Positions 18,130-26,390 of a stretch of DNA of 64,000 nucleotides are shown here, one piece after another. The DNA is from JAODBJ01 sp963782465 (GTDB lineage Bacteria > Actinomycetota > Acidimicrobiia > IMCC26256 > PALSA-610), in the NCBI GenBank assembly GCA_963782465.1, contig CAWAJR010000005.1, positions 248,001-312,000 on the forward strand, given 5' to 3'. The translations under genes and the position numbers were made by a program. The notes beneath the pieces are model-generated. The model saw only the letters and a list, made by a program, of their open reading frames with translations. It had not been told where the DNA came from and ran no database searches. Within the stretch, counting starts at the first letter, position 1, and every line of letters starts with the position of its first letter.

Positions 18130-19329
18130 TTAGCGCGGCTCGCGCGGGAGCCCGAGCACCCGCTCGCCGATGATGTTCCGTTGGATCTCGCTCGAACCGG
18201 CGTAGATCGTCTCCGCCCGGCTCGCCATGAAGGTCTGGTGCAGGTCGTCGAGGTGGTAATGGCCCGGCTCGTACTTCGAGCCCTCGCGCTCGACGAGCAG
18301 CGCGTCGGTGCCGAGCACGTCCATCGCCGTCTCGCCGAGATTGCGGTGCCAGTTCGTCCAGTACAGCTTGCCGATGCTCGACTCGGGGCCGAGCACACCG
18401 CTGTGCATGAGGTTGGTCAGCATCCGCATGCCGTTGTACTTCATGATCTGCACGCCTGCGTAATGCCCGGCCAGACGGTCGCGGATCAACGGGTCGGCGG
18501 TCGCGCCGTTCTTCTGCGCCGTCTCGATCAGCTGGGTGAGCTCGCGCTGGAAGCCGAGCTGCTGCGAGAGGAACGCGGTGCCCCGTTCGAACCCGAGCGT
18601 CGCCATCGCGACCTTCCAACCCTCACCGACCGGCCCGAGCACGTTCTCGCGGGCCGTGCGGGCATCGGTGAAGAACACTTCGTTGAACTCGGCGCTGCCG
18701 GTCATCTGCCGCAACGGGCGCACTTCGATACCCGGCTGGTCCATCGGCACGAGCAGGTACGAGAGGCCGTGATGGCTCTTGCTCTCGGGGTCGGTGCGGG
18801 TGACGACGAAGCACCAGTCGGCCCGGTGCGCCAGCGTCGTCCAGACCTTCTGCCCGTTGATCACCCACTCGTCGCCGTCGAGCACCCCGCGGGTCTGGAC
18901 GTTGGCAAGGTCGGAACCGGCGTTCGGCTCCGAGAACCCCTGGCACCACAGTTCCTCGACCGACTGGATCTTCGGCAGGAAGCGGCGTTTCTGCTCGTCG
19001 GTGCCGAACTGCACCAACGTCGGGGCGAACAGGCCCTCGCCGAAGAAACTGACCCTTGCCGGCGCGTTGGCGCGGGCGTACTCCTCGTTGAAGATCACCT
19101 GCTGGGCGAAGTCGAGGGCGCGGCCCCCGTACTCGAGCGGCCAGCTCATCCCGACCCACCGGTCGCGGCCGAGCAAGCGCTCCCACTCGATGCGGACGTC
19201 CCAGCCTTCCTCGTCGGCCGGCCCGCCCCGCCCGCCGAGCGCGGCGAAATCGCCCACGAGATGCTCGTCGAGCCAGCTGCGGACCTCGTCGCGGAACGCA
19301 GCTTCGGCAGGTGTGTCGCGAAAGTCCAT
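18130..19329 (-). CDS. Acyl-CoA dehydrogenase, probable catalytic subunit
   Basis: 399-residue acyl-CoA dehydrogenase. Domains in order are the N-terminal helical part (FRDEVRSWLDEHL), beta domain with CQGFSEPNAGSDLANVQT and INGQKVWTTLAHRADWCFVV, and C-terminal helices ending ETIYAGSSEIQRNIIGERVLG. The usual YEG Glu is Ala here (IYAGS), but TLGFERGTAF near residue 248 has a Glu where isovaleryl-CoA dehydrogenase-type enzymes carry their base. With the adjacent Glu-less paralogue this suggests a heteromeric enzyme for a bulky or branched acyl-CoA. No regulator or thiolase is beside it. Confidence 0.87.
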   Translation of the reverse strand: MDFRDTPAEAAFRDEVRSWLDEHLVGDFAALGGRGGPADEEGWDVRIEWERLLGRDRWVGMSWPLEYGGRALDFAQQVIFNEEYARANAPARVSFFGEGLFAPTLVQFGTDEQKRRFLPKIQSVEELWCQGFSEPNAGSDLANVQTRGVLDGDEWVINGQKVWTTLAHRADWCFVVTRTDPESKSHHGLSYLLVPMDQPGIEVRPLRQMTGSAEFNEVFFTDARTARENVLGPVGEGWKVAMATLGFERGTAFLSQQLGFQRELTQLIETAQKNGATADPLIRDRLAGHYAGVQIMKYNGMRMLTNLMHSGVLGPESSIGKLYWTNWHRNLGETAMDVLGTDALLVEREGSKYEPGHYHLDDLHQTFMASRAETIYAGSSEIQRNIIGERVLGLPREPR

Positions 19330-19425
19330 GAACCCCGAACCGCGCAGGTGAAACGGTACGTGGACGCTACTTGACCGCTCGGTCGAGTTTCCACCTGCCG
19401 CGTGTCGCGGCTCTCGCTCGGTGCG

Positions 19426-19458
19426 CCGAGGCCGGGCGCAGCAGGCGCCCGGCCTCGG
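19426..19458 (-). terminator. GC-rich hairpin after the secreted-protein gene
   Basis: Perfect 14-bp stem CCGAGGCCGGGCGC with a 5-nt loop (AGCAG), 24 nt beyond the stop of the minus-strand secreted protein. No T-run follows, as is common for actinobacterial terminators. Confidence 0.65.
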
Positions 19459-19482
19459 AATTCGTCAACGGGAATGCGTGGC

Positions 19483-20115
19483 TCAGGAGCCGGTGAAGAT
19501 GTCGCCGCTTTCACCGTCGGCGCCGTCCTGCGTGTACGTCTGCTTGTGCGCCTTGTACACGAAGTGGAACGAGGTGACCGAGTAGCCCACGTTGCCGAAG
19601 TGCTGTGTGACCCATGCGCTGGTGCCGACACAGTCGCCGGGCGTGTTGCTACCTGCAGAACCCCACCCGGAGTAGAGGTCACCCCAGTTGATGAGTGCGC
19701 AGCCACCGGTGCCCTGGTACGCCGCACCGGTGTTGATCTGGAGCGTCTCGGTGCCCTTGAACGTCCCCGGGATGCCACCCTTCAGGGTGTGGCCGGAGTT
19801 TTCCACTTGGCCGTTGCACGCACCGGGGCTCTCCGCCGCCCCGCTCTGGCCATCACCGAGGGTGAGGATGTGCCCCTTGTCGAAGCTCTCGATCACCGTC
19901 CAGGTGCCGTCGTTGTTCTGCGGCTCGATCGTGAAGTCGCGGTTGTAGGTATCGATCGCCCACGCCGTGCCGCACTGCGTCGAATCGGGCGACATCGACG
20001 GGTACGGGCCGTCCTTGATGCCGCTGACCTTGGCGCTCGCCGTCGTGATGCCGGCGACCAAGCCGGCGCCGAGCAATGCTGTCGTCGCGAAGACGATGAC
20101 GACAATTCTCTTCAT
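19483..20115 (-). CDS. Secreted protein of unknown function
   Basis: 210 residues from the ATG at 20115, with AAGAGGTGGG upstream. Signal peptide: MKRIVVIVFATTALLGAG with a hydrophobic core and ASA|K-type cleavage near residue 28. The mature part is rich in Gly, Thr, Asn and aromatic residues and has four Cys (CGTAWAID, CNGQVENSG, CALINWGD, CVGTSAWV), which could form two disulfides outside the cell. Looks like a beta-rich exported domain; no family recognised. It is expressed from its own promoter with a long structured 5' leader. Confidence 0.75.
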   Translation of the reverse strand: MKRIVVIVFATTALLGAGLVAGITTASAKVSGIKDGPYPSMSPDSTQCGTAWAIDTYNRDFTIEPQNNDGTWTVIESFDKGHILTLGDGQSGAAESPGACNGQVENSGHTLKGGIPGTFKGTETLQINTGAAYQGTGGCALINWGDLYSGWGSAGSNTPGDCVGTSAWVTQHFGNVGYSVTSFHFVYKAHKQTYTQDGADGESGDIFTGS

Positions 20116-20179
20116 GTCCCACCTCTTGTTCTCTCGATGACGCTTTCGTCCCCCGGCACGCAATGGTTCGCAAACACGC

Positions 20180-20280
20180 GGAGCGCGACGAAGACATTCG
20201 TCGGCGCTCCTCCGTAACCGCGAGAGACAGATGCAGACGCGCGACGTTGTCACCGGACGTGACGGACATCGGACGTCACG
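20180..20280 (-). promoter_or_regulatory. Structured 5' untranslated leader of the secreted-protein gene
   Basis: Transcript from the promoter at 20383-20411 would carry ~260 nt before the start codon. Two hairpins are visible in it: 20180-20210 (13 bp with one bulged base and a 4-nt loop) and 20258-20280 (CGTGACG/CGTCACG around 9 nt). I do not recognise a known riboswitch consensus. The rest of the 20116-20515 gap holds only the promoter and the terminator of the next gene. Confidence 0.45.
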
Positions 20281-20382
20281 CGTATGCAAGATGTCCCGAC
20301 GTGCACGCACCGCCGGCCGGCCGCGAAAACCGAACGATCGAAGCGTGACATCCCCACGCACCCCGAACGGGATGGCCCGCCG

Positions 20383-20411
20383 AACGTAACGACTTCGTTG
20401 TGAACAGTCAA
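20383..20411 (-). promoter_or_regulatory. Housekeeping-type promoter for the secreted-protein gene
   Basis: Minus strand: -35 TTGACT (20411-20406), 17-nt spacer, -10 TACGTT (20388-20383). This is the best sigma-70-like match I found in the window. Confidence 0.6.
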
Positions 20412-20463
20412 GGACGGCGCGGCGCGCAACCAGGACGCACACCGCGCATTGCTCGTGACGCGA

Positions 20464-20493
20464 CGAGGGACCGGCCTCGTGGCCGGTCCCTCG
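20464..20493 (-). terminator. Hairpin terminator after the duplicated secreted protein
   Basis: Perfect 13-bp stem CGAGGGACCGGCC with loop TCGT, 22 nt beyond the stop of the minus-strand gene ending at 20516. Confidence 0.65.
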
Positions 20494-20515
20494 CATTCCG
20501 AACCGCGTCGAACGG

Positions 20516-21946
20516 TTACTTCTCGAAGTCGTAGTACGTCGTGTTACCGCTGATACCGATCACGAAGTTGTCGACGGAACCGGTGAACTTGCTGTTCCAC
20601 CCACTCCCGGCTTTGAAGCCGAGTTGCGCGTCGGTCGGGTTGATACCCGCGTTCGGGTAGGCGGCGATCACCTGCGCAAGCGTGCACGGCGACGCCTGGG
20701 TGCACACCTTCGGTGCGGTGGCATTCGCGACCTTCGGCGTACCGGTGCTCCACCAACCCTTCTGCGTGAGCGCGTCCCACGACTGCCAGGTCTTCCGCGG
20801 GATCGTGCCGCCGCCGTTGGCGAGGTACGGCTCGAACACCAGACGCCCCTGCCACGCGGTCGTGGTGTCGGTCAGGTCGTAGTCGAGGCTGACATTGAGC
20901 GTGATCGCCAGGTTGTTGCCCGGGTCGAACGTGCCGCGGAACGTCGAGTACTCGAGGTCCGTGAGGTCACTCAGTGGTGTCCCGCCCTTGGCGAGGTACG
21001 CCGCGGTCCCGAACACGTAACCCTGCGTCGGCTTCTTGATGATGAGGCGCGCGCTGCCGTGCCCGGTCGGGCGGCCCTTCGGCCCGTTCACGAACTTGCC
21101 CTTGCCGCCGAAGCCGTTGTCGTCGGCGAAGCCCCATCCGTACGTCGTGCCGTTGACGACGGCGTCGGTCAACTTCGAGCCGCCCGGCTCGAAGTCGTAC
21201 GCGGTGTCGTTGCCACCGATGCCGATCACCACATCGTCGACGTTGCTGTAGAAGTTCGAGTACCCGCTCCCGTCCTTCAACACCACCTGCGCGTCACGCG
21301 AGTTGATGCCGGCATCGGGGTAGTCGGCCGTGAGCTGCGACCAGGTGCAGGGCGACGACTGCGTGCACAGCGCCGTCGCCGTGTTCCCCGCCACGATCGG
21401 CGTGCCGCTCGAGAACCACTTGCCTGTCGTGAGCGGCGACCACGTCTGCCAGGTGTTGTCGACGACCTGGCCGGGGCCGATCGACGACGGGATCCATACG
21501 ACGCGACCCTGCCAGTCGGTGCGGGCGTCGGTCATGTCGTAGTCGGCGCTGAAACTGATCGCGACCGCCCGGTTCGCGGTGGCGCCGTTGGCCGTATAGG
21601 TCGAGTACTGGAGGTTCGTGATGTTCGAGAAGTTCGTACCGCCGTCGATCCCGGCACCGAACTCGTAGCCCTGGCTGGTGTTGTTCACACCCAACTCGAC
21701 ACTGCCGGTACCGGCCGGCGGCGTCGCGGGACCGGTGACGAACTGACCGACCCCACCGGACGCGTTGCCGTCGACGAACCCCCACGACGGGTCGGCCTGC
21801 GTCACCACGACCGGGGTCGGGGTGACCGCCCCCGCGGCGGCGACCCGCGCGACGGTCGGAACGAGCGCCGCCGCCCCACACGCGACGGCGAGTGCTACCG
21901 GCGCGAACGCAGCGCGGGCGCGAAACCGGCGATTCGGGTACGTCAT
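20516..21946 (-). CDS. Secreted protein with an internal tandem duplication
   Basis: 476 residues with a GGGGG ribosome-binding site 7 nt before the ATG and an Ala-rich signal peptide (about residues 1-38, RARAAFAPVALAVACGAAAL). The mature chain is two copies of a ~200-residue module. Each copy has WGF.D.N..GG.G.FV.GP, QGY.FG, L.YSTY/F, a Y.(M/L)TD...WQGR core, TWQ(T/S)W..LT...W.S.GTP, CTQ(S/A)SPCT, YP.AGIN..DAQ and a closing VD..VIGI.GN....YDFE. The Cys pair in each copy probably forms a disulfide. No enzyme motif seen; possibly a surface-binding or matrix protein. Confidence 0.75.
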   Translation of the reverse strand: MTYPNRRFRARAAFAPVALAVACGAAALVPTVARVAAAGAVTPTPVVVTQADPSWGFVDGNASGGVGQFVTGPATPPAGTGSVELGVNNTSQGYEFGAGIDGGTNFSNITNLQYSTYTANGATANRAVAISFSADYDMTDARTDWQGRVVWIPSSIGPGQVVDNTWQTWSPLTTGKWFSSGTPIVAGNTATALCTQSSPCTWSQLTADYPDAGINSRDAQVVLKDGSGYSNFYSNVDDVVIGIGGNDTAYDFEPGGSKLTDAVVNGTTYGWGFADDNGFGGKGKFVNGPKGRPTGHGSARLIIKKPTQGYVFGTAAYLAKGGTPLSDLTDLEYSTFRGTFDPGNNLAITLNVSLDYDLTDTTTAWQGRLVFEPYLANGGGTIPRKTWQSWDALTQKGWWSTGTPKVANATAPKVCTQASPCTLAQVIAAYPNAGINPTDAQLGFKAGSGWNSKFTGSVDNFVIGISGNTTYYDFEK

Positions 21947-22025
21947 GAAATGCCCCCTGTTGACGTGGTGTCGGGCGGCAACCTACTCACATCGATCGGC
22001 CGGAGCGAGGACGCCCGACGGCCGG

Positions 22026-22031
22026 TACGGT
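22026..22031 (+). promoter_or_regulatory. -10 box of a near-leaderless promoter
   Basis: TACGGT lies 6 nt before the ATG of the metallo-hydrolase, so the transcript would start at or next to the start codon. Confidence 0.45.
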
Positions 22032-22037
22032 GAGGTC

Positions 22038-22649
22038 ATGGCTCGCGTCGCGCATTACGAAGACACAGGAGTGCGGATCGAGAAGATCGTCGTGGGGCCC
22101 TTCGAGAACAACGTGTTCGTCGTGCGCGACAAGGCAACCGGGAACGCGGTGATCATCGACGCGGCCAACGAGCACGAGCTCCTCCTCGACGTGAGCCGCG
22201 CCACCGGCGTGCGCCGCGTGTTAACCACTCACGGCCACTTCGACCACATCCAGGCCGTCACGGCGATGCGCGACGCGGGCATCGACGTCGGTATCGCCGC
22301 CGAAGACGCGAAGATGCTGCCGTCGTACGACTTCGTCATCCCCGACGACGACGTGATCGCGGTCGGCGACCTCCGGTTGCGCACGATCCACACGCCGGGT
22401 CATACGCCCGGCTCCACGTCGTTCCTGCTCGAGGGGCACCCGATCCTGTTCACCGGCGACACGCTGTTCCCCGGGGGGCCGGGCAACACGAAGTTCGAGA
22501 ACGCGAGCTTCGATCAGATCATCACGTCGATCGACCGGCGCCTCTTCACGCTCCCCGCCGATCTCCTCGTGCTTCCCGGCCACGGCCTCGACACCACGAT
22601 CGGTACCGAGCGCCCGCACATCCAAGAGTGGGTCACCCGAGGGTGGTAA
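22038..22649 (+). CDS. Metallo-beta-lactamase-fold hydrolase (glyoxalase II-like)
   Basis: 203 residues. The zinc-binding signature THGHFDH is complete (near residues 68-74), with GHTPGSTSFLLEG, LFTGDTLFPGGPG and LPGHG providing the remaining His and Asp ligands. Size and GPFENNVFVVRDKATGNAVIIDAANE opening fit small glyoxalase II/persulfide-dioxygenase-like proteins, but substrate cannot be fixed from sequence. The ORF extends upstream to 21765, over the divergent secreted gene; ATG 22038 is the real start, since a -10 box sits 6 nt before it. Confidence 0.85.
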   Translation: MARVAHYEDTGVRIEKIVVGPFENNVFVVRDKATGNAVIIDAANEHELLLDVSRATGVRRVLTTHGHFDHIQAVTAMRDAGIDVGIAAEDAKMLPSYDFVIPDDDVIAVGDLRLRTIHTPGHTPGSTSFLLEGHPILFTGDTLFPGGPGNTKFENASFDQIITSIDRRLFTLPADLLVLPGHGLDTTIGTERPHIQEWVTRGW

Positions 22650-22659
22650 CCCCACCCCG

Positions 22660-22711
22660 CCGGGTTGTGAGGGTTATGCACCCCTACGGGGGTGTAACCG
22701 TCACAACCCGG
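22660..22711. terminator. Bidirectional hairpin between convergent genes
   Basis: About 23 base pairs with one mismatch and a 2-nt bulge around a 3-nt loop. The base of the stem is CCGGGTTGTGA pairing with TCACAACCCGG. It lies between the stop of the metallo-hydrolase and the stop of the binding protein, so it can serve both. The stem base is shared with the hairpin at 58488-58535. Confidence 0.65.
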
Positions 22712-22718
22712 CATGGGG

Positions 22719-23672
22719 TCAGCCGAGGTTCTTCGACGCGAGGAAGTTCGACGCGACGGTCTTCGCGTCTTCCTTGTCGATGTCGTAGCTCTTGTTCATC
22801 GCGGTGAGGTCAGCCGTCGTCATGGCGGCGCTCACCTGGTTGACGAGATCGGTGAAGCTCGATCCGTACGCGGTCACCAGCGCGTCGGTGAGCACCGGCA
22901 CGACCGCGTCCGCGTTGATCAGGCCCTTGTCGTCCTTCAGCTGCACCCACTTCTCCTGCGCGATCGCGCCGTTGGTCGAGAAGAGCACCGCGACCTGCAC
23001 CTGGTTGCTCTTCAGGGCCTGCACCGTGATCGGGCCGGCCGCGTCGAGCGACTTGAAGTGCTTGCTGAAGTCGATGCCGTACTTGCTCTTCAACCCCGGG
23101 ATGCAGAACGGGTTCGTCGGGCAGTCGGGCGGGCCGCCGAGCGTCAATTCGCTCTCGTGGCCGGCCAGGTCGCTGATGTTCGTCAGGTTGTACTTCGTCG
23201 CGGTGGCCTGGGTGACGACGAACGCGTTGCTGTCGATCGCCGGCGACGGGTCGAGCGCCTGCAGGTTCTTCGCCTTCAATGCCGTGCGAAGTTTCGCGGT
23301 CGTCGCCTGCGCGTCCGGCGACGCTTCGCCGGCGTTGTTGTTGAGGAACTCCAGCGCCGACGCGGCGTACTCGGGCGTGAAGTTGATGTCGCCCGCGGTG
23401 AACGACTTGTAGACGATGTCGCGGAACCCGCCCAACGACTGGTACTTCACCTTGTAGCCCTTGGCTGCGAGTGCCTGGCCGTACACCTGCGACAGGATCG
23501 CACTCTCGCCGAAGTTCTGCGCCCCGATCGAGATCGTCGGCCCGTTCGGTACCGAACTGGTCGCGCCGCCCGTCGTCGTCGTGCTGCTCGACTTGTTGCT
23601 GCTGCTTCCGCATGCCGCCACTACCAGCGCGAAGACCGCGAGTAGCAACAGCAGAGGCCTGACTCGTTTCAT
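22719..23672 (-). CDS. Glycine betaine/choline-type ABC transporter substrate-binding lipoprotein
   Basis: 317 residues with a lipoprotein signal (hydrophobic core then lipobox VAAC at residues 18-21), a Ser/Thr-rich tether, and the OpuAC/ProX fold: ISIGAQNFGESAILSQVYGQAL, LGGFRDIVYKSFTAGDINFTPEYAA, AIDSNAFVVTQATATKYNL, VQVAVLFSTNGAI. Captures quaternary amines such as glycine betaine, choline or a related osmoprotectant outside the membrane. Last gene of the four-gene minus-strand transporter operon, 27 nt after the second permease. The mature protein has one extra Cys pair (DCPTNPFC) that could form a disulfide. Confidence 0.88.
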   Translation of the reverse strand: MKRVRPLLLLLAVFALVVAACGSSSNKSSSTTTTGGATSSVPNGPTISIGAQNFGESAILSQVYGQALAAKGYKVKYQSLGGFRDIVYKSFTAGDINFTPEYAASALEFLNNNAGEASPDAQATTAKLRTALKAKNLQALDPSPAIDSNAFVVTQATATKYNLTNISDLAGHESELTLGGPPDCPTNPFCIPGLKSKYGIDFSKHFKSLDAAGPITVQALKSNQVQVAVLFSTNGAIAQEKWVQLKDDKGLINADAVVPVLTDALVTAYGSSFTDLVNQVSAAMTTADLTAMNKSYDIDKEDAKTVASNFLASKNLG

Positions 23673-23699
23673 TTGCCTGTTGGCTCCTTTGTGTTGGAT

Positions 23700-24431
23700 C
23701 TAGCCCGCGGCCGTTGGTGCGACCGCGTCGATGTCGTCGTCGACGGTGACGCGCACCCCGCGCCCGCGCCGTGAGAGCCACGGCGTGAGCGCGCGTTGCA
23801 ACAGAACGAAGAACCCGTCGGTGATCAGCGCGAGGACCGCGACGAGCACCGCGCCGGTCACGAGCTTCGCGGTGTCTTGCTGGGCGATGCCTTCGGTGAT
23901 GAACGATCCGAGGCATTCGAACGCGACGATCGCGCCGAGTGTCGCGGTCGCGACGACTTGCACCGCGGAGATGCGCAGACCGGTGATGATCAACGGCAAC
24001 GCCGTCGGCACTTCGACGCGCAACATCACTTCGTTGGGCGTCATCCCCATGCCGCGTGCCGCTTCGACGACGTCGCGGTCGACATCGCGCACGCCGGTGT
24101 AGGTGTTGGTGAAGATCGGCGGGACCGCGAGCACGACCAGCGCGACGAGGGTCGGGCGGTACCCGAAGCCGAACAGGGTTAGCGTCGTGAAGAACGCGAT
24201 GATCGCGAGTGACGGGATGGCGCGCCCGATGTTCACGATCGAGACGGCGATGAGGCCGCCTTTGCGGAGATGACCGAGCACCATCGCGGGCGGCAACGCG
24301 ATCGCCGACGCGATCACGGTCGCAACGATCGAGATCCGGACGTGCGCGCTCGTCCGGTTGAGGATGCCCGTCGACCCCCACCAGTGGTTCGCGGTGGTGA
24401 GGTAGTGCCAGAAGAGCGAGAACGTGTGCAT
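23700..24431 (-). CDS. Osmoprotectant ABC transporter permease (second)
   Basis: 243 residues, start ATG at 24431 overlapping the first permease stop by one base. Five or six helices with the BPD_transp_1 signature EAARGMGMTPNEVMLRVEVPTALP (EAA loop that docks on the ATPase), preceded by RAIPSLAIIAFFTTL. Sits in the membrane as one half of the translocation pore. Downstream of the first permease and 27 nt before the binding protein. Confidence 0.88.
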   Translation of the reverse strand: MHTFSLFWHYLTTANHWWGSTGILNRTSAHVRISIVATVIASAIALPPAMVLGHLRKGGLIAVSIVNIGRAIPSLAIIAFFTTLTLFGFGYRPTLVALVVLAVPPIFTNTYTGVRDVDRDVVEAARGMGMTPNEVMLRVEVPTALPLIITGLRISAVQVVATATLGAIVAFECLGSFITEGIAQQDTAKLVTGAVLVAVLALITDGFFVLLQRALTPWLSRRGRGVRVTVDDDIDAVAPTAAG

Positions 24432-25108
24432 CAGCGCGCCAGCCCGCGCCGCGCCCACGGTGTGAGCAACCGTTCGATCAACACGAACCCGAGGTCGAGG
24501 GCGATCGCGAGCCCGATCGAGCACACCGTGCCCACGACGATCGGCGTAGAGAACCGGCGGTTGATGCCGTCGAGGATGAACACGCCGTAGCCACCCTCGC
24601 CGACGAGTGCAGTGATCGTGACCAGCCCGACGGTCGTGACCGACGCGATACGCACCCCCGCCACGATCGCGGGCGTCGCCAGTCGAAGATCGACGGCGAA
24701 GAACCGGCGCCACGGCGTGTAGCCCATGCCGTCGGCCGACTCCTTCACCGCCGCCGGCACACCGTCGATACCGGTGACGATGTTGCGGGTGAGGATGAAC
24801 AGCGTGTAGCTGACGAGCCCGATCTCCGCGGTGCGGAAGCCGAGGTGCGTGATCGGGATGAGGAAGCCGAACAGCGCCAGGCTCGGGATCGTGTAGAGCA
24901 CGTTCGTTGCCGACAGCAGTGGGCCGTACGCCCACCGGAACCGCAGGACGAACGCGGCGAGCGCGCCGGAGATCAGTAGGCCGGCGATCACCGCCACGAC
25001 CGTGAGGTGGAAGTGCTGCCTCGTGGCGACCCAGATGTCGTGCTCGTGCTCTCGGACCCATTTCCACCAGATGAACGAGTTCGCATCGTTGGCGAGCAGG
25101 TACGTCAA
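24431..25108 (-). CDS. Osmoprotectant ABC transporter permease (first)
   Basis: 225 residues. The start is a TTG at 25108 that overlaps the ATPase stop (TTGA), giving MTYLLANDANSFIWWKWV. Helices include TVVAVIAGLLISGALAAFVL and YTIPSLALFGFLIPI. The EAA loop is VPAAVKESADGMGYTPWRRFFAVDLRLATP. Pairs with the second permease as a heterodimer, as in OpuB/OpuC-type transporters. The longer open frame to 26080 runs under the ATPase gene and is a shadow. Confidence 0.87.
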   Translation of the reverse strand: MTYLLANDANSFIWWKWVREHEHDIWVATRQHFHLTVVAVIAGLLISGALAAFVLRFRWAYGPLLSATNVLYTIPSLALFGFLIPITHLGFRTAEIGLVSYTLFILTRNIVTGIDGVPAAVKESADGMGYTPWRRFFAVDLRLATPAIVAGVRIASVTTVGLVTITALVGEGGYGVFILDGINRRFSTPIVVGTVCSIGLAIALDLGFVLIERLLTPWARRGLAR

Positions 25109-26250
25109 CGGACGCCTTCGCTGATCTGCTCGATGGTCAGCATCCCGAGGTAACGGTTCCGGTCGTCGACGACCACCGCGACGTTGTTCCGGCTGACCAC
25201 GAGCGCGTCGAGCGTCTCGCGCAGCGAGGTGCCCGGTTGCACCGGCGTCGAGAACGGCCGCAGCCGCGCGTCGCGCACCGACTGGTGACCGTCGAGGTCG
25301 TTGCGGTCGGCCCAACCGAGCATGCAGTCGCCGTCGAGCACGCCTACCCAGTCGACCGCATGTTTCTCCATCGTCGCCTCGGCTTCGGCGCGGGTCGCGC
25401 CGACGCCGACAACGGGGCCATCGGTGCGCTCCACCTGATCGACCGTCATCAGCGACAACCGCTTCAACCCGCGCTCGTGGCCGAGGAAGTGGACGACGAA
25501 TTCGTTGGCCGGTTCGCGCAACAGGTCTTCGGGCGACGCGTACTGCTCCAGCACACCACCGACATTCATCAGGGCAATGCGATCGGCAAGCTTGATCGCT
25601 TCGTCGATGTCGTGGGTGACGAGCACGATCGTCTTCTGCACGCGGCGTTGCAGCGCGATCAGTTCGTCTTGCAGCCGCGCCCGCACGATCGGGTCGACGG
25701 CGCTGTACGGCTCGTCCATCAGCAAGACCGGCGGGTCGGCCGCCAGTGCACGCGCGACGCCGACGCGTTGCTGCTGGCCGCCGGAGAGCTCGGCGGGGTA
25801 ACGCCGTAGCTGGTCCGTTTCGAGACCGACCAGGTCGACCAGTTCCGTGACACGCGCCTTGATGCGTTTGCGGTCCCAGCCGAGCAACTTCGGGACGGTG
25901 GCGATGTTCGCCTCGATGGTGCGGTGCGGGAACAAGCCGATCTGCTGGATCACGTAACCGATCGACCGTCGCAGTTCGGACGCGGCAATCGACTGCGCCT
26001 GCACACCGTTGACCCAGATCTCGCCCTCGGTCGGTTCGATGAGGCGGTTGATCATCTTCAGCGTGGTGGTCTTGCCGCACCCCGACGGGCCGACCATCGC
26101 GACGAGCGCGCCACGCGGCACGTCGAACGACAGGTCGCCCACCGCGGGACGCGGCGCGCCGTCGAAGCGCTTGCCCACGTGGACGAGACGGATCGCCGCC
26201 TCGTTCGACAGCTCACGCGCCCCACCGACGGCACCTTGCGGATTCGTCAC
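25105..26250 (-). CDS. Osmoprotectant ABC transporter ATP-binding protein with CBS domains
   Basis: 381 residues from the GTG at 26250, chosen because GGGAGG lies 5 nt upstream; 16 further codons are open. Walker A GPSGCGKTTT, Q-loop YVIQQIGLFPHRT, signature ELSGGQQQRVGVARAL, Walker B VLLMDEPYSAVDP and the switch His VTHDIDEA are all present. After residue ~255 a pair of CBS-like motifs (VDWVGVLDGDCMLGW, NNVAVVVDDRNRYLGMLTIEQI) follows, as in OpuA-type ATPases where this part senses ionic strength. A TTGCGG-N16-TAGCCT promoter-like pair lies upstream near 26335-26362. Confidence 0.9.
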   Translation of the reverse strand: MTNPQGAVGGARELSNEAAIRLVHVGKRFDGAPRPAVGDLSFDVPRGALVAMVGPSGCGKTTTLKMINRLIEPTEGEIWVNGVQAQSIAASELRRSIGYVIQQIGLFPHRTIEANIATVPKLLGWDRKRIKARVTELVDLVGLETDQLRRYPAELSGGQQQRVGVARALAADPPVLLMDEPYSAVDPIVRARLQDELIALQRRVQKTIVLVTHDIDEAIKLADRIALMNVGGVLEQYASPEDLLREPANEFVVHFLGHERGLKRLSLMTVDQVERTDGPVVGVGATRAEAEATMEKHAVDWVGVLDGDCMLGWADRNDLDGHQSVRDARLRPFSTPVQPGTSLRETLDALVVSRNNVAVVVDDRNRYLGMLTIEQISEGVR

Positions 26251-26390
26251 CCTGCCTCCCTGCGGTACACCGCAGCCCCGGCCGTGGCGGTGCGGCACCC
26301 CTTCCGCACCTGGGTCTTCCTGAACACTCTTCCTCGGGTCGCGGCAGGCTACCGACCACTGTCGCTACCGCAAAATGCGTTTGGCGACAC

